Positions 24,207 to 32,401 of a stretch of DNA of 49,861 bases are shown here, one piece after another (the first letter of the stretch is position 1; each line of letters starts with the position of its first letter). The position numbers and the translations under genes are program-made. The stretch is from a virus, in IMG/VR virus record IMGVR_UViG_3300037264_004711, positions 1 through 49,861 of that record; one strand, 5' to 3'. Below the pieces are notes generated by a model, which saw only the letters and a program-made list of their open reading frames with translations, was not told where the DNA came from and made no database searches.

Positions 24207-24797
24207 CTACGTCTGGTTGAGAACTCGACGTTCAGGCGTGAACTCGGAACGGCGCTTGACCGTCATCTTGAACCCGTCGAAGTGCGGGTTGTCGAGAGGA
24301 TGCCCGTCTTCCTGCGATTCGAGAACGTCAAAGTAGTAGCCGGCGTTCGGGATGTCGTGATCGACTCCCTGAGCGAAGCTATCGAAGTGAGGGATGGGCC
24401 AGATGCGAAGCACGTCCCCTTCCTTCGGCACCTCCTCCATCTCGCTCTCCTCCACCATCAGACGGGGGATCCAGATGTTCCCCGAGTAGAGGATGCGGGC
24501 ACCCTCCTCCTTGGACTCGAACGCCTGCTGGGGCATCTCGACCCACGCCTTGAACCGGTACGGACCGAGCCACTCGCGCCGCTCGGGCTCGTTGTAGAGG
24601 GGGTCGAGCTTCGTACGAACCAAGTCCTGCGACCAGTAGTCGATGGTCGTCCCTTCGGCCTGCACCTGCTCGGCCGCCCAGCAGGCGAATAGCTCTTCGT
24701 TCTCGCACTCGAAGTCGAAGACGCCGGCCGGTTCGACCTTGCGGCGAACGTCCAGCCGGATGGGCTCGACCTTGGCGCGTCCAAACGTGTGGGCCAT
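24207..24797 (-). CDS. Neck protein candidate, gp14-like
   Basis: This 196-residue protein reads like a head-completion/neck component: TTIDYWSQDLVRTKLDPLYNEP followed by YRFKAWVEMPQQAFESKEEG, a beta region around GNIWIPRLMVEE with an acidic turn, then LRIWPIPHFD and YYFDVLESQEDGHPLDNP, which matches the D-x-L-Y-x-E, F-x-x-x-A and 'V-L-E' surroundings seen in phage neck proteins. It follows the gp13-like candidate by 6 bases. Such proteins form the ring below the portal to which the tail docks. Assignment is by pattern and position. Confidence 0.5.
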   Translation of the reverse strand: MAHTFGRAKVEPIRLDVRRKVEPAGVFDFECENEELFACWAAEQVQAEGTTIDYWSQDLVRTKLDPLYNEPERREWLGPYRFKAWVEMPQQAFESKEEGARILYSGNIWIPRLMVEESEMEEVPKEGDVLRIWPIPHFDSFAQGVDHDIPNAGYYFDVLESQEDGHPLDNPHFDGFKMTVKRRSEFTPERRVLNQT

Positions 24798-24803
24798 TCT
24801 GGA

Positions 24804-25574
24804 TCAACCCGTGGAGAAAAACATCGGCATGCCACTCAGCGTGATCTCTTCGTTCAGCTTCTCGATCATCTCGTCCGATTTGCTGACCAGCAAGTCCACG
24901 TTGAGCGTCTGCTCGCCCTGAGCACCGGGGAACGAGCTGTACTTGCCCCGCACCATCGCGAGGTCGCGCATGGCCAGGGCCAGTGCGTAGCGCTTGACCA
25001 AGTCGTGATCGCGTTCGCTCAAGTCGTCCAGGTTGAAGACGCTGGAGTTGAACTCGATGATGGCCCGCCTCATCTGCTTGGGTGTGGGCGAGATGAAGAG
25101 GCAGCGACCCCTCTGCTGCCAGTCCAGCTCGGCCGACAGGATGCGCTTGGCCGTCTCGACGTACTGGAGCGTCTGCGTGTAGCTGGAGTAGAGGCCGATG
25201 CTCTGAGGCGCGGCGAACACGTCGTACGGCACCTTCTCGTCCAGCAGGAGGAAGGGCGAGAAGATGAGGCTGATGTCAGACTGGGGCGCCTCGAAGATCA
25301 CGTCCAGCACGACGTTGACCTCCGGTGCCAGCGTGTACTCGACCTTGCCCGGCAACGTGACGAGCGCGCCCAGGCGGTAGACACCCTTCTTGGCGGCGAA
25401 CCAGCGGACGGCCGACTCGATCGAGTCGTCCAGATGCTCTTGCGTCAGCTCGACCTTCCAGAGGGGCGCACCGAGACGGCGGAGGATCCACTTCCACAGC
25501 TCCTCCCGGTTCATCACCTTCGAGACGAAGGGCTGGCCCTCCGACTCGATGTTCTTGATGGCCTGTCCCGACAT
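24804..25574 (-). CDS. Head completion / neck protein candidate, gp13-like
   Basis: This 256-residue protein begins MSGQAIKNIESEGQPFVSKV. Residues ~23-65 (REELWKWILRRLGAPLWKVELT, then LDDSIESAVRWFAAKKGV) form the helical start typical of myovirus head-completion proteins, followed by a beta segment (GALVTLPGKVEYTLAPEVNVVLDV) and a C-terminal helical region (LVKRYALALAMRDLAMVRGKYSSF). In T4-type phages this layer closes the filled head beneath the portal. Its position, after the capsid region and next to the gp14-like candidate, is as expected. Confidence 0.6.
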   Translation of the reverse strand: MSGQAIKNIESEGQPFVSKVMNREELWKWILRRLGAPLWKVELTQEHLDDSIESAVRWFAAKKGVYRLGALVTLPGKVEYTLAPEVNVVLDVIFEAPQSDISLIFSPFLLLDEKVPYDVFAAPQSIGLYSSYTQTLQYVETAKRILSAELDWQQRGRCLFISPTPKQMRRAIIEFNSSVFNLDDLSERDHDLVKRYALALAMRDLAMVRGKYSSFPGAQGEQTLNVDLLVSKSDEMIEKLNEEITLSGMPMFFSTG

Positions 25575-25587
25575 CTAGGGACCCGTT

Positions 25588-25776
25588 CTAGCCCTCGACG
25601 AGAAGCTGCCGGCCGGGAAGCCGCGGAACCTCCGTCAGGAGCTTGCGGCCCTGCACGTCCTCGACTTGGTGGGTGCCGCACTGGAGGCACTTCTTCGTCC
25701 GGGTCTTACCGTCGGCCGACGCCTCGACGATGAGGCCGGGCTTTCCGCAGGATGGGCACGTCATGTCCGTCGTCAT
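25588..25776 (-). CDS. Zinc-ribbon protein (62 aa)
   Basis: This 62-residue protein begins MTTDMTCPSCGKPGLIVEAS. C7-x2-C10 and C30-x2-C33 (KKCLQCGTHQV) form a typical zinc ribbon of two knuckles around a beta hairpin. The last 20 residues (GRKLLTEVPRLPGRQLLVEG) are a short tail. It lies 3 bases after its upstream neighbour and 13 bases ahead of the gp13-like gene. Similar tiny ribbons occur widely in phage operons; no specific role can be given. Confidence 0.7.
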   Translation of the reverse strand: MTTDMTCPSCGKPGLIVEASADGKTRTKKCLQCGTHQVEDVQGRKLLTEVPRLPGRQLLVEG

Positions 25777-25779
25777 GGT

Positions 25780-26154
25780 TCAACCTCGCTTCCGGCGAGC
25801 TTCCGCTCGCTTGAGGAGCTTAGCCGACTCGTCCGGGACTGTCGCGTCACCGGTCGAAACGACCGGTTCTGCCGCCGGAACGACCTGCACGCCATCCGCC
25901 GACAGCATGACGGAGCCGCCTTGGCCATCCTCGATCGTCACGTGCGACTCCGTCACGATGACACGCCCGCCCGCGATGGCGCCGTTCTTCGGCATGGGTG
26001 GGGAAGGGGCGGGCGCCTCCAGGATGCGTTCGAGGAGATGGGGGCAGAAGCGGGCGAACTCGCCGCCTTCCAAGATCTGACCTGGGACGACCCGTCCCAC
26101 CTCGGGCAGGACGACGTAGTGGAGGTCAGCGCGCTTACGGAATCTCGGCATCAT
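25780..26154 (-). CDS. Unknown small protein (124 aa)
   Basis: This protein begins MMPRFRKRADLHYVVLPEVG; either of two consecutive ATG codons could start it, with GAGGAAG upstream. Residues ~12-45 (HYVVLPEVGRVVPGQILEG, then FCPHLLERI) look like a small beta/helix domain, followed by a Pro-rich linker (APAPSPPMPKN), a beta segment (GGRVIVTESHVTIEDGQGG) and a basic C-terminal helix (LLKRAEARRKRG). It overlaps the previous gene by 20 bases. The pattern resembles small head-associated proteins only in a general way. Confidence 0.6.
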   Translation of the reverse strand: MMPRFRKRADLHYVVLPEVGRVVPGQILEGGEFARFCPHLLERILEAPAPSPPMPKNGAIAGGRVIVTESHVTIEDGQGGSVMLSADGVQVVPAAEPVVSTGDATVPDESAKLLKRAEARRKRG

Positions 26155-26530
26155 CGAATTGGTCTTCCTCGGGTGGCTTCAGCTCGGCCGGCAACTCGAC
26201 GCAGTCCTCGGCACGATCGGGTTGTCGTGCGGCCCGACCCTCCAGCGCCTCGCACAGGCTTGAGCACGCTTCCATCGCTTGGCCGGCCGCCTGATGCAGC
26301 AGTTTGAGCGTCTGGCCCAAGCCCTGAGCCGCCCGATAGGCGCGGCCCCGGTCCGTCTGCATGGCGGGGACTTCCGACGGATCGGACGGGTCGTCCGTCC
26401 CGAGCGACGTGTCGGCCGACTCGGGCGGCGTGACGGCCGAACCATCGTCCCGTTCGTTCGGCGGGTCTCCCGGATCGTCCGACAGACCCAACGTCCGCAA
26501 CTCGCTAATCACTCGCTCGGCCGTGTTCAT
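26135..26530 (-). CDS. Unknown acidic protein (131 aa)
   Basis: This protein begins MNTAERVISELRTLGLSDDP, its ATG overlapping the stop of the LAGLIDADG gene (ATGA). Residues ~18-58 are Asp/Pro/Ser-rich and probably disordered; residues ~62-95 form a helix (RAYRAAQGLGQTLKLLHQAAG); the C-terminus is acidic (ELKPPEEDQFDDAEIP). It would be expressed with the homing endonuclease transcript unless an unseen promoter lies inside that gene. No family recognised. Confidence 0.6.
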   Translation of the reverse strand: MNTAERVISELRTLGLSDDPGDPPNERDDGSAVTPPESADTSLGTDDPSDPSEVPAMQTDRGRAYRAAQGLGQTLKLLHQAAGQAMEACSSLCEALEGRAARQPDRAEDCVELPAELKPPEEDQFDDAEIP

Positions 26531-27612
26531 CCTATCCCGTTACCACATTGTTGGGGGTTCGTCGCCAGCGTCTTCGGCAACCCCTTCTCCCCCGCACCAG
26601 AAGCTCCCGGCAGGTGCCGCAGCAAACGGCTGTACTTCCGGTCCAGTCGGGTAGCTGGCGTCGATCCTTCGTACATGCGCCGGGTCACACTTGCGGCCAC
26701 CTCGCCGGAGAACCAAGCCGCCTTCGCGCAGACGTACGCCTCCTTGTCTTCTGTGAGCCACATGGTCTCTCGAACGTGACCAGGCTGCCCACACAGAGGG
26801 ATCAACCAGTCGAAGAAGTACGGCGACCCACACGTAAAGTTCACTGCGTCGCCATTCTTCGAAGCGTGCCCGTCGCCATCGAAGTAGCCGCGGATGAAGT
26901 GCCAGACGAGCTTCTCGTCCGTCAGGTTGGGCGGCTTCAAGATGAGCGACTTGCAGTTCACGATGTTGTAATGGCGCTCCAGATCTCGAACCCACTGCGT
27001 GCTGCACACCGACAACCAACTGTAGAGCCTCCCCGTATTGTTCGGCCTGACTACGATCGGTTGCTCCAACCCGGCCGCTTCTTTCAGGCTCCGCAGGATG
27101 CACTCGTCCTTCGGATGCACACCGAAGCACAACGCGCGTCCCGTCTTCGTGACGTAACCGTCGGCCGCGATGAAACCGGCGAAGTAGGCACGAGCCGGAT
27201 CCACCTCAGCAAAGAAGTCACGGTCGCACGTGTAGATCGGATACGCCGAAGATGGCCGCGTCGGGATGCCGGCTTTGGCAAACTGGTGCTGTATGGCGGC
27301 CCACGTCGTGTCGAACATCTCGGCCACGTCACGAAGACGCAGCCTCGGGTTCTCCAGATACACACGAGCCGCTTCCAGAACCGGTACGGTCGAAGGAGAC
27401 GCCTCCTTGTACGTCCGAGTCTTCACGCCAGCCAAGCGCAGCGCCTTACTGACGGCCGGCTGAGTCATGCCAAACTCGGCCGCCAACTGGGCCTGCGTCA
27501 GAAAGATGCCTGCCGCCACCGCCTCCTGATAGCGGGCCACCAGACGACCGCGTTCTTCAGGATTCAGGTACTTTCGTGCCTTCTCGTGGTGACTGCCCTT
27601 GATCCGTCCCAT
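26527..27612 (-). CDS. LAGLIDADG homing endonuclease with helix-turn-helix N-terminus
   Basis: This is a 361-residue protein starting MGRIKGSHHEKARKYL at the ATG at 27610-27612; the open frame continues upstream, but only across the capsid gene in a wrong frame. Residues ~10-125 contain two helix-turn-helix-like segments (FLTQAQLAAEFGMTQPAVSK and LRLRDVAEMFDTTWAAIQHQ). Two LAGLIDADG motifs follow: YFAGFIAADGYV at ~147-158 and FIRGYFDGDGHA at ~250-261, both with the metal-binding Asp. It is free-standing, not within an intein. It has its own promoter and sits behind the capsid terminator. Its stop overlaps the next gene (ATGA), so it has become part of the operon. It is expected to cut capsid-region DNA of related phages lacking it. 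Confidence 0.92.
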   Translation of the reverse strand: MGRIKGSHHEKARKYLNPEERGRLVARYQEAVAAGIFLTQAQLAAEFGMTQPAVSKALRLAGVKTRTYKEASPSTVPVLEAARVYLENPRLRLRDVAEMFDTTWAAIQHQFAKAGIPTRPSSAYPIYTCDRDFFAEVDPARAYFAGFIAADGYVTKTGRALCFGVHPKDECILRSLKEAAGLEQPIVVRPNNTGRLYSWLSVCSTQWVRDLERHYNIVNCKSLILKPPNLTDEKLVWHFIRGYFDGDGHASKNGDAVNFTCGSPYFFDWLIPLCGQPGHVRETMWLTEDKEAYVCAKAAWFSGEVAASVTRRMYEGSTPATRLDRKYSRLLRHLPGASGAGEKGLPKTLATNPQQCGNGIG

Positions 27613-27618
27613 CCTTGA

Positions 27619-27647
27619 ATTATAAGGACGTGTAACCAGAGGAGCAA
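27619..27647 (-). promoter_or_regulatory. Sigma70-like promoter of the LAGLIDADG gene
   Basis: Perfect -10 TATAAT at 27619-27624 and -35 TTGCTC at 27642-27647, with a 17-base spacer. The -10 box ends six bases before the ATG at 27612, so the transcript should start at or within a base or two of the start codon, implying leaderless translation. Confidence 0.65.
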
Positions 27648-27661
27648 GCAGCCGGCAGCAC

Positions 27662-27693
27662 AAAAGCAGAACGCCCGGGGAAACCCGGGCGTT
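27662..27693 (-). terminator. Intrinsic terminator after the major capsid gene
   Basis: Ten perfect base pairs, AACGCCCGGG with CCCGGGCGTT, surround a four-base loop (27670-27693). On the minus strand the stem is followed by CTGCTTTTG, a short T-rich run. It lies 27 bases after the capsid stop codon. It would end most capsid transcripts before the homing endonuclease and neck genes. Confidence 0.8.
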
Positions 27694-27719
27694 CGCCGCC
27701 TTCAGCCGACGAGGGTCAG

Positions 27720-29213
27720 CTAAAGATTGAGCACGCGGATGCTGCCGTAGAATTCTGGCCGCAGCATCTTTTTTGCGTAACGAGTTCTCAGCCCCTTTCG
27801 GAAGGAGAAATCGTTGGGGTCCATGAAGGTCGGCGTGACCTGGAGGGGGATGTAGGGCGCCCACACGAAGCCGCTGTCGAGGTAGCTGGCGCCCTTGAGG
27901 CCGATGAGCATCTGGTCGCTCGTGAAGAAGGGGTCCTCGTAGATGAGCCACTTGTTCATCAGCGTGCCGGTCTTGTAGATGCTGAACTGACCGTGCTGGG
28001 TGAGGGGGCGCGGCATGTCGGCCGGGCCGTACGGGCTCTCGCTGCCCGAAACCCACAGCGGCCGGAAGTCGCCGTGCGTCGTGAGCTGGGTGAGGAGGGC
28101 CGAGATCTCGGGGCTCGTGACGATCCAGTTGGCGGGCGCACGCAGCGTCCGCTTGTGGATGAGGTTCGAGACCGTCGAGATGGTCGTGATCATGGCTCGC
28201 AGGTGGTCCAGCTCGTTGATGCCGGCCGGGGGGACCCGGTCGAACGTGCCGGTCGTCGTCGTCGCGGAGGCGAACAGGTCGGAGATGATCTCGCGGTCGA
28301 TCTCCAGCGCGATCTCCTGGGCGATGGCCGACACCATCTCGGTCTCGGCATCGACGCCGTGGAACGCGCGGAGGTCTTCCGCCGCTTCTGCCGACCACAG
28401 GGCCTTCAGCCTGCGGGGCACCGCCTCGACAGGCGCCTTCTTCACGTCGAGGTTGATCTGAGGCACCTTGTTGCTCAGCTCGCCGTCGTAGAAGTAGAAC
28501 ACCTTGAGCGGGCTACCCGACAGCGGCGCCACCGTGAACTTGAAGTTCGTGAGGGCTCCGTTCGAGTAGTTGATGGTGCCTGACGTGACGGCTCCAGTGA
28601 AGCCGCCCGCCCCGTTGTCCGTCGCCTCCTGGATGGTCGCGCCAGTCGTCGAGTTGATCTCCCGAACCACGACACTGAAGCCGCGGGACGTGTCGAGCGG
28701 ACGAACCGGCTGGAACGCCAGGACGGCAGCGAGGGCCGCGCCCGCACCACCGAAGTTGACGCCGTTGCCCGTTGCGAGCGGCTCGCCGTTGATGAACTCG
28801 GACGAGTAGTTCCGATCGAAGTCGCGGGGGAAAACTGCCCCCTGCGTCGTCGGCCCCTTGGTCGTGCCGTACACGTAGTCGAGGAAGAAGACGGCCCCGA
28901 CCGGTGCCGTCATCGGCTGGACCGACACGATCTCGTTCGCGATGAGGTTCGGGAAGACCCGACGCAGCACCGGGAAGATGAACTTGGTGAACGAGCCGAC
29001 GTTGACCGTCCGCGTCTCTTCGTTGAGACCCTGGAGGTACTGGCTCTGGTTCTCCATGAGAACAGCCGTCACTCCGAGCATGTAGCGATCGTGGTCGGAA
29101 CGATCGGGCATGCCCTCCAGAAACTCTTTCCACTTGCGGACGAGAGCACCGACGTAGCTCTTGTCAGCAACCGATCGACGTGCATCCTCGTGAAGAATCG
29201 TACGGGCTTCCAT
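27720..29213 (-). CDS. Major capsid protein, T4 gp23 family
   Basis: This is a 497-residue protein with the gp23 (HK97-fold) signature: residues ~73-115 read SFTKFIFPVLRRVFPNLIANEI followed by VSVQPMTAPVGAVFFLDYVYG. The C-terminal portion contains the usual RTLRAPANWIVTSPEISALL and KTGTLMNKWLIYEDPFFTSD segments. A FLE-G sequence at residues 31-34 is a candidate cleavage site for the encoded prohead protease. AGGAG lies 11 bases before the ATG. It follows the protease-scaffold gene and ends at a strong terminator. It forms the hexamers of the icosahedral shell. Confidence 0.93.
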   Translation of the reverse strand: MEARTILHEDARRSVADKSYVGALVRKWKEFLEGMPDRSDHDRYMLGVTAVLMENQSQYLQGLNEETRTVNVGSFTKFIFPVLRRVFPNLIANEIVSVQPMTAPVGAVFFLDYVYGTTKGPTTQGAVFPRDFDRNYSSEFINGEPLATGNGVNFGGAGAALAAVLAFQPVRPLDTSRGFSVVVREINSTTGATIQEATDNGAGGFTGAVTSGTINYSNGALTNFKFTVAPLSGSPLKVFYFYDGELSNKVPQINLDVKKAPVEAVPRRLKALWSAEAAEDLRAFHGVDAETEMVSAIAQEIALEIDREIISDLFASATTTTGTFDRVPPAGINELDHLRAMITTISTVSNLIHKRTLRAPANWIVTSPEISALLTQLTTHGDFRPLWVSGSESPYGPADMPRPLTQHGQFSIYKTGTLMNKWLIYEDPFFTSDQMLIGLKGASYLDSGFVWAPYIPLQVTPTFMDPNDFSFRKGLRTRYAKKMLRPEFYGSIRVLNL

Positions 29214-29267
29214 TTGACTTTGATCTCCTGCTCGTTCGCTCGCTGAAGTTTTCTTCTATCACAGATC

Positions 29268-30890
29268 TCAGGACTGCGCGCGGGGTGCTCTCATACCGGA
29301 GAGCGCACGCAGTGTTCCGAGATCCACTCCGAGTCCGTTGTAGTCTGCACTACCTCGGGACGAAGTGGAAGGCTTCTCCTCATTGAGAGGAGTCGATCCC
29401 TTGCCGCCCTTGAGTTTCGCCCTCACCCGATTGCGCGTCTCTTCGAGATCGTCGGCATCGAGCGCTGGCTCCCTCTGGGCTTCGAGAAGGTCGTCTACCT
29501 CACTCCTGGTGGAAGGTTCGGCCTGCTCGATGAGCTTCCGGACCTTGGCCGCCTGTGGGTGCTGAGCGAGGCGCTGCTCCGCGTACACCTGGATGCCCAA
29601 CAGCTTGTTGGCTTCCAGCGACTTCTCCAGCGCTTCGGTGAGCTTGGCGATGTTGTCCTGGAGAGCCCGACTCTCGGCCGCGACCCTCTCCTTCTCCTTG
29701 TCGGCCGCCTCCGCACCCTTGGCCGCTTCCGTACGCTGGGCCTGGAGTTCGGCGCAGATGCCCTCGACCCGGGACTTGAGAGACTCGGCGTTCTCGAACT
29801 GGTGAAGGTCGCCGAGCGCCTGGATGACCACACCCTTGTCGGGGTTGCCGGACAGCGCCCGCTCCAGGAAGAACTTGTAGCCAGCCTCGCGGGCCAAACC
29901 GGCGAGCTGCTCGATCTGCCCCATCGCTTCCTTGAGCTTGAGGTCCCGCTCCTTGATGGCGTTGTGCAGACGACCGATCTCCTCGTCCTTCGTCTGGACG
30001 GCAGCCTGCGCGTCCTCCGGGATGACGAAGGGACGGAGCACGTCCTTGATCGCTTCGACGGCCGCCTTGGCCCGACCCACCGCCGGATCGGACAGCATTT
30101 CGGCGCGAATGCGCTCACGCGCCTCTGCGCTGAGCTTGCCGAGATTCGAGAGGATGTCGCGCTCGAACTGCTCGGCCTGAGCCGAGCCGGCGTCGTCTTC
30201 CTTCTCCTTGTCCTTCACGTCCTGCTCGACACGAGCAGCGAACTTCTTGGCCATCTTCTGATCGGCCTCTCTCTGAGCCTGGGGTTCCATGAACAACGTC
30301 TCCTTGCCGCTCTTGCTGCTGCTCTTGCTGCTGCTCTTGCTCTCGCTGAATACCTCAGGATAGGCCGTGCTGTCAGCGGGCTCCGCCACGAAATCGAACG
30401 TGACGAGATTGTAGTCCTCTTGGACCACCTCTTCACCTTTTTGATTCGACTCGGTCGATCCGTAGCCCCGGGAGCTGACGCCCACCTTGGCTCCGGCCTT
30501 CAGCATGGCCTTGAGATCTTTCCCCCTGGCCGTGTCCATCACCTCGGCCTCGCCCATGACGAGACCGTCGTCCATCACCTGCAAGCCGGTAAGCAGGTGG
30601 GACGCGCGGGACAGCATGGTTCGACCGTCCTGAGGGTGGTCAAGTTCGCCAAATACGCGGCGATCCCTCAGCGCTGCCGCCATCTTGCGAATCTCCCGAA
30701 GCCACAGGCCCTTCGGGTAGACACGCTTGTTCTCGGTCGCCACACCAGACCGGGCGAACTCTCCGCGCACCACGATCTTGCCGCCGTCACCACCGTCTTC
30801 GACGAGCTGAAGACGGATGGGGAGCGAATCCACAAGCAGCTTCCCCTTTGGGCGCTTGCTCATGTCTTCCGAAATCTTGCGCTGGTTCAT
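29268..30890 (-). CDS. Prohead protease (gp21-like) fused to a coiled-coil scaffold
   Basis: This is a 540-residue protein whose ATG shares a base with the upstream 45-aa gene (TGATG). Residues ~15-180 match T4 gp21-type prohead proteases: RVYPKGLWLREI, the catalytic-His segment RRVFGELDHPQDG (His85), GEAEVMDT, the serine segment AGAKVGVSSRGYG (Ser139/140) and VTFDFVAEPAD. A Ser/Lys-rich linker (~183-196) follows. Residues ~205-480 are long charged helices with coiled-coil character (KDEEIGRLHNAIKERDLKLK and others), as expected for an internal scaffold core. In T4 these are separate proteins (gp21, gp22). Here one polypeptide would build the core and then digest it. The last ~40 residues are polar and disordered. 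Confidence 0.85.
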   Translation of the reverse strand: MNQRKISEDMSKRPKGKLLVDSLPIRLQLVEDGGDGGKIVVRGEFARSGVATENKRVYPKGLWLREIRKMAAALRDRRVFGELDHPQDGRTMLSRASHLLTGLQVMDDGLVMGEAEVMDTARGKDLKAMLKAGAKVGVSSRGYGSTESNQKGEEVVQEDYNLVTFDFVAEPADSTAYPEVFSESKSSSKSSSKSGKETLFMEPQAQREADQKMAKKFAARVEQDVKDKEKEDDAGSAQAEQFERDILSNLGKLSAEARERIRAEMLSDPAVGRAKAAVEAIKDVLRPFVIPEDAQAAVQTKDEEIGRLHNAIKERDLKLKEAMGQIEQLAGLAREAGYKFFLERALSGNPDKGVVIQALGDLHQFENAESLKSRVEGICAELQAQRTEAAKGAEAADKEKERVAAESRALQDNIAKLTEALEKSLEANKLLGIQVYAEQRLAQHPQAAKVRKLIEQAEPSTRSEVDDLLEAQREPALDADDLEETRNRVRAKLKGGKGSTPLNEEKPSTSSRGSADYNGLGVDLGTLRALSGMRAPRAQS

Positions 30891-31027
30891 CAGTACCTTC
30901 GAGACCTGAACATTCCCCTGAATCCGGTGGCCTTGAGGCCCGAGTCTGCGGTGAAGAACCGCTCCTTCTTGTGCCGACGCTTCTTGCTACCCAGGGGGTT
31001 GGATACTTCCTTGGTGAATCCGATCAC
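30890..31027 (-). CDS. Small basic head protein (45 aa)
   Basis: A 45-codon frame from a GTG at 31025-31027 ends with a TGA that shares a base with the protease-scaffold ATG (TGATG). The protein starts MIGFTKEVSNPLGSKKRRHK and ends GFRGMFRSRRY; it is strongly basic with aromatic residues near the end. The translational coupling, sensible amino acid pattern and position in an otherwise empty 200-base gap support it as a real gene. A weaker alternative would be an in-frame CTG start further upstream. A DNA- or scaffold-binding role in the prohead is possible. Confidence 0.6.
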   Translation of the reverse strand: MIGFTKEVSNPLGSKKRRHKKERFFTADSGLKATGFRGMFRSRRY

Positions 31028-31092
31028 CTCTTTGCGGCCTGACGAGTAGGCGGTTCGACGAAGCCGCCATGCTTCGACAGCCAGGGCTCGGG

Positions 31093-32385
31093 CTACTTCT
31101 TGCCCTTGCCCTTTCCGGCTTTTCCCATCTTCCCGGCCATCAGCTTCTTCTTCTTGCCGAGAACACGGCGAAGCGCCTTCTTCGCTTCCTCGACCGCCCT
31201 CTCGTCAGCAGGCTGACCGTAGGGGCTTGGCTTCTTCTCTTCGCCCTCGGCCTTCGGTTCTTCCTCGTCGTCGTCCTCGTCGTCGCCTTCCACGCCCTCG
31301 GGACTGACGGGTGGGGTGGCCGGCTCGTCCTCGGGCTCTTCGTCGTCGTCCTCGTCGTCACCCTCGGCCGTCGGCTCTTCCTTCTCCTTGTCGTCACCAG
31401 GCATCTCGTCGCCTTCGGCGGCCGGCTCGTCCGGCATCTTGTCGTCCGGCTCCTCGTCACCTTCGGCCGCGGGCTCTTCCTTGCCCGTCACGTCGTTGTA
31501 GAGCTGGAGAGCGTCGAGCAGCTTGGCCATCAGCTTCTTGAAGAGAGCATCGACCTGAACGTCGTCCTGCTCGGTCGCCATCTTGGGATCGTCGGTCTCG
31601 TGACCGGGCTCGTGCGTCTCATCCGCCTCTTCGCCAGGCGGCGTGTCGAGCGCGACGGCCATGTCGCTGGCCTGCTCGCCCAGGCGCTTCATCGCGCCCG
31701 CCACCTTGTAGAGCGTGCCTTCCGACAGACCCATGGCGATCGAGTTGAACCGCCTGGACAGCATCTCGGAGACGACCGCCACGTTGGCGAAGCCCTTGAT
31801 CTGTTCCTGCCGCTTCGCTCGGTGGATACCGCCGATGATGTCGTTCACTTCACTCAGCAGCTTGGCCACGCGAGACGTGGGAGCCGAGTCCTTGGCGGAA
31901 GCCGCACTCGTCCGGGTCTTGCTCTCGAAGATCTGGCCCTTCGCCAGACGGTAGACGCGCTCGGTCCGGGACTCGGTCTTGGGCTTGGGCTTGGGCTTGG
32001 CGGGAGCAGGCTTGCTCTTGGTCTCGGCCACCGGCTTCTTCCCGGACGGCTTGCGACTCTCGACCGGACCCGGAGTCACGGCCTCGTGCGACTTGAGGAA
32101 CGAGCGAGAAAGCGAAGCGACGTAGTCCTTCGCCGCCTCCACGTCCTCGTCCGTCGGCTCCTCCTTCTCGTCATCCGCCTGCTCGGACTTCGGCTCCTTC
32201 TCGTCGTCGTCATCCGTCTGCTCGGACTTCGGCTTCTCGTGCTTCGCCTTCTCGGCGGCATCCGCTTCGCCGGAGTAGCCTCCCTCTGGAGAGGGCTTGG
32301 GCGCGTCCTTCTCGTCATCCTCCGTGAGGAGGCCGATGGCGCGGAGGTCTTCTGCAAGGGTCGTGAGTACGGCGGGGTGACGCAT
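31093..32385 (-). CDS. Acidic low-complexity head protein with basic tail (430 aa)
   Basis: I place the start at the ATG at 32383-32385 (MRHPAVLTTLAEDLRAIGLL), because longer readings overlap the previous gene out of frame. Residues ~20-115 are Asp/Glu/Lys-rich repeats (KSEQTDDDDEKEPKSEQ). Residues ~140-255 form a probable folded helical core (RVAKLLSEVNDIIGGIHRAK, then VVSEMLSRRFNSIAMGLSE). Residues ~285-385 are very acidic with PAAEGDE-type repeats. The end is basic (LRRVLGKKKKLMAGKMGKAG). The layout suits a scaffold or internal core protein that holds the prohead and contacts DNA or the shell, but there is no diagnostic motif. It is next to the protease-scaffold gene. Confidence 0.65.
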   Translation of the reverse strand: MRHPAVLTTLAEDLRAIGLLTEDDEKDAPKPSPEGGYSGEADAAEKAKHEKPKSEQTDDDDEKEPKSEQADDEKEEPTDEDVEAAKDYVASLSRSFLKSHEAVTPGPVESRKPSGKKPVAETKSKPAPAKPKPKPKTESRTERVYRLAKGQIFESKTRTSAASAKDSAPTSRVAKLLSEVNDIIGGIHRAKRQEQIKGFANVAVVSEMLSRRFNSIAMGLSEGTLYKVAGAMKRLGEQASDMAVALDTPPGEEADETHEPGHETDDPKMATEQDDVQVDALFKKLMAKLLDALQLYNDVTGKEEPAAEGDEEPDDKMPDEPAAEGDEMPGDDKEKEEPTAEGDDEDDDEEPEDEPATPPVSPEGVEGDDEDDDEEEPKAEGEEKKPSPYGQPADERAVEEAKKALRRVLGKKKKLMAGKMGKAGKGKGKK

Positions 32386-32401
32386 CTCTCTACTTCTCCT
32401 A

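Noticed and set aside
27613-28398. Extension of the LAGLIDADG frame upstream to 623 codons
   Set aside because: The extension lies inside the capsid gene in another frame, while a promoter and a clean ATG are found at 27612.
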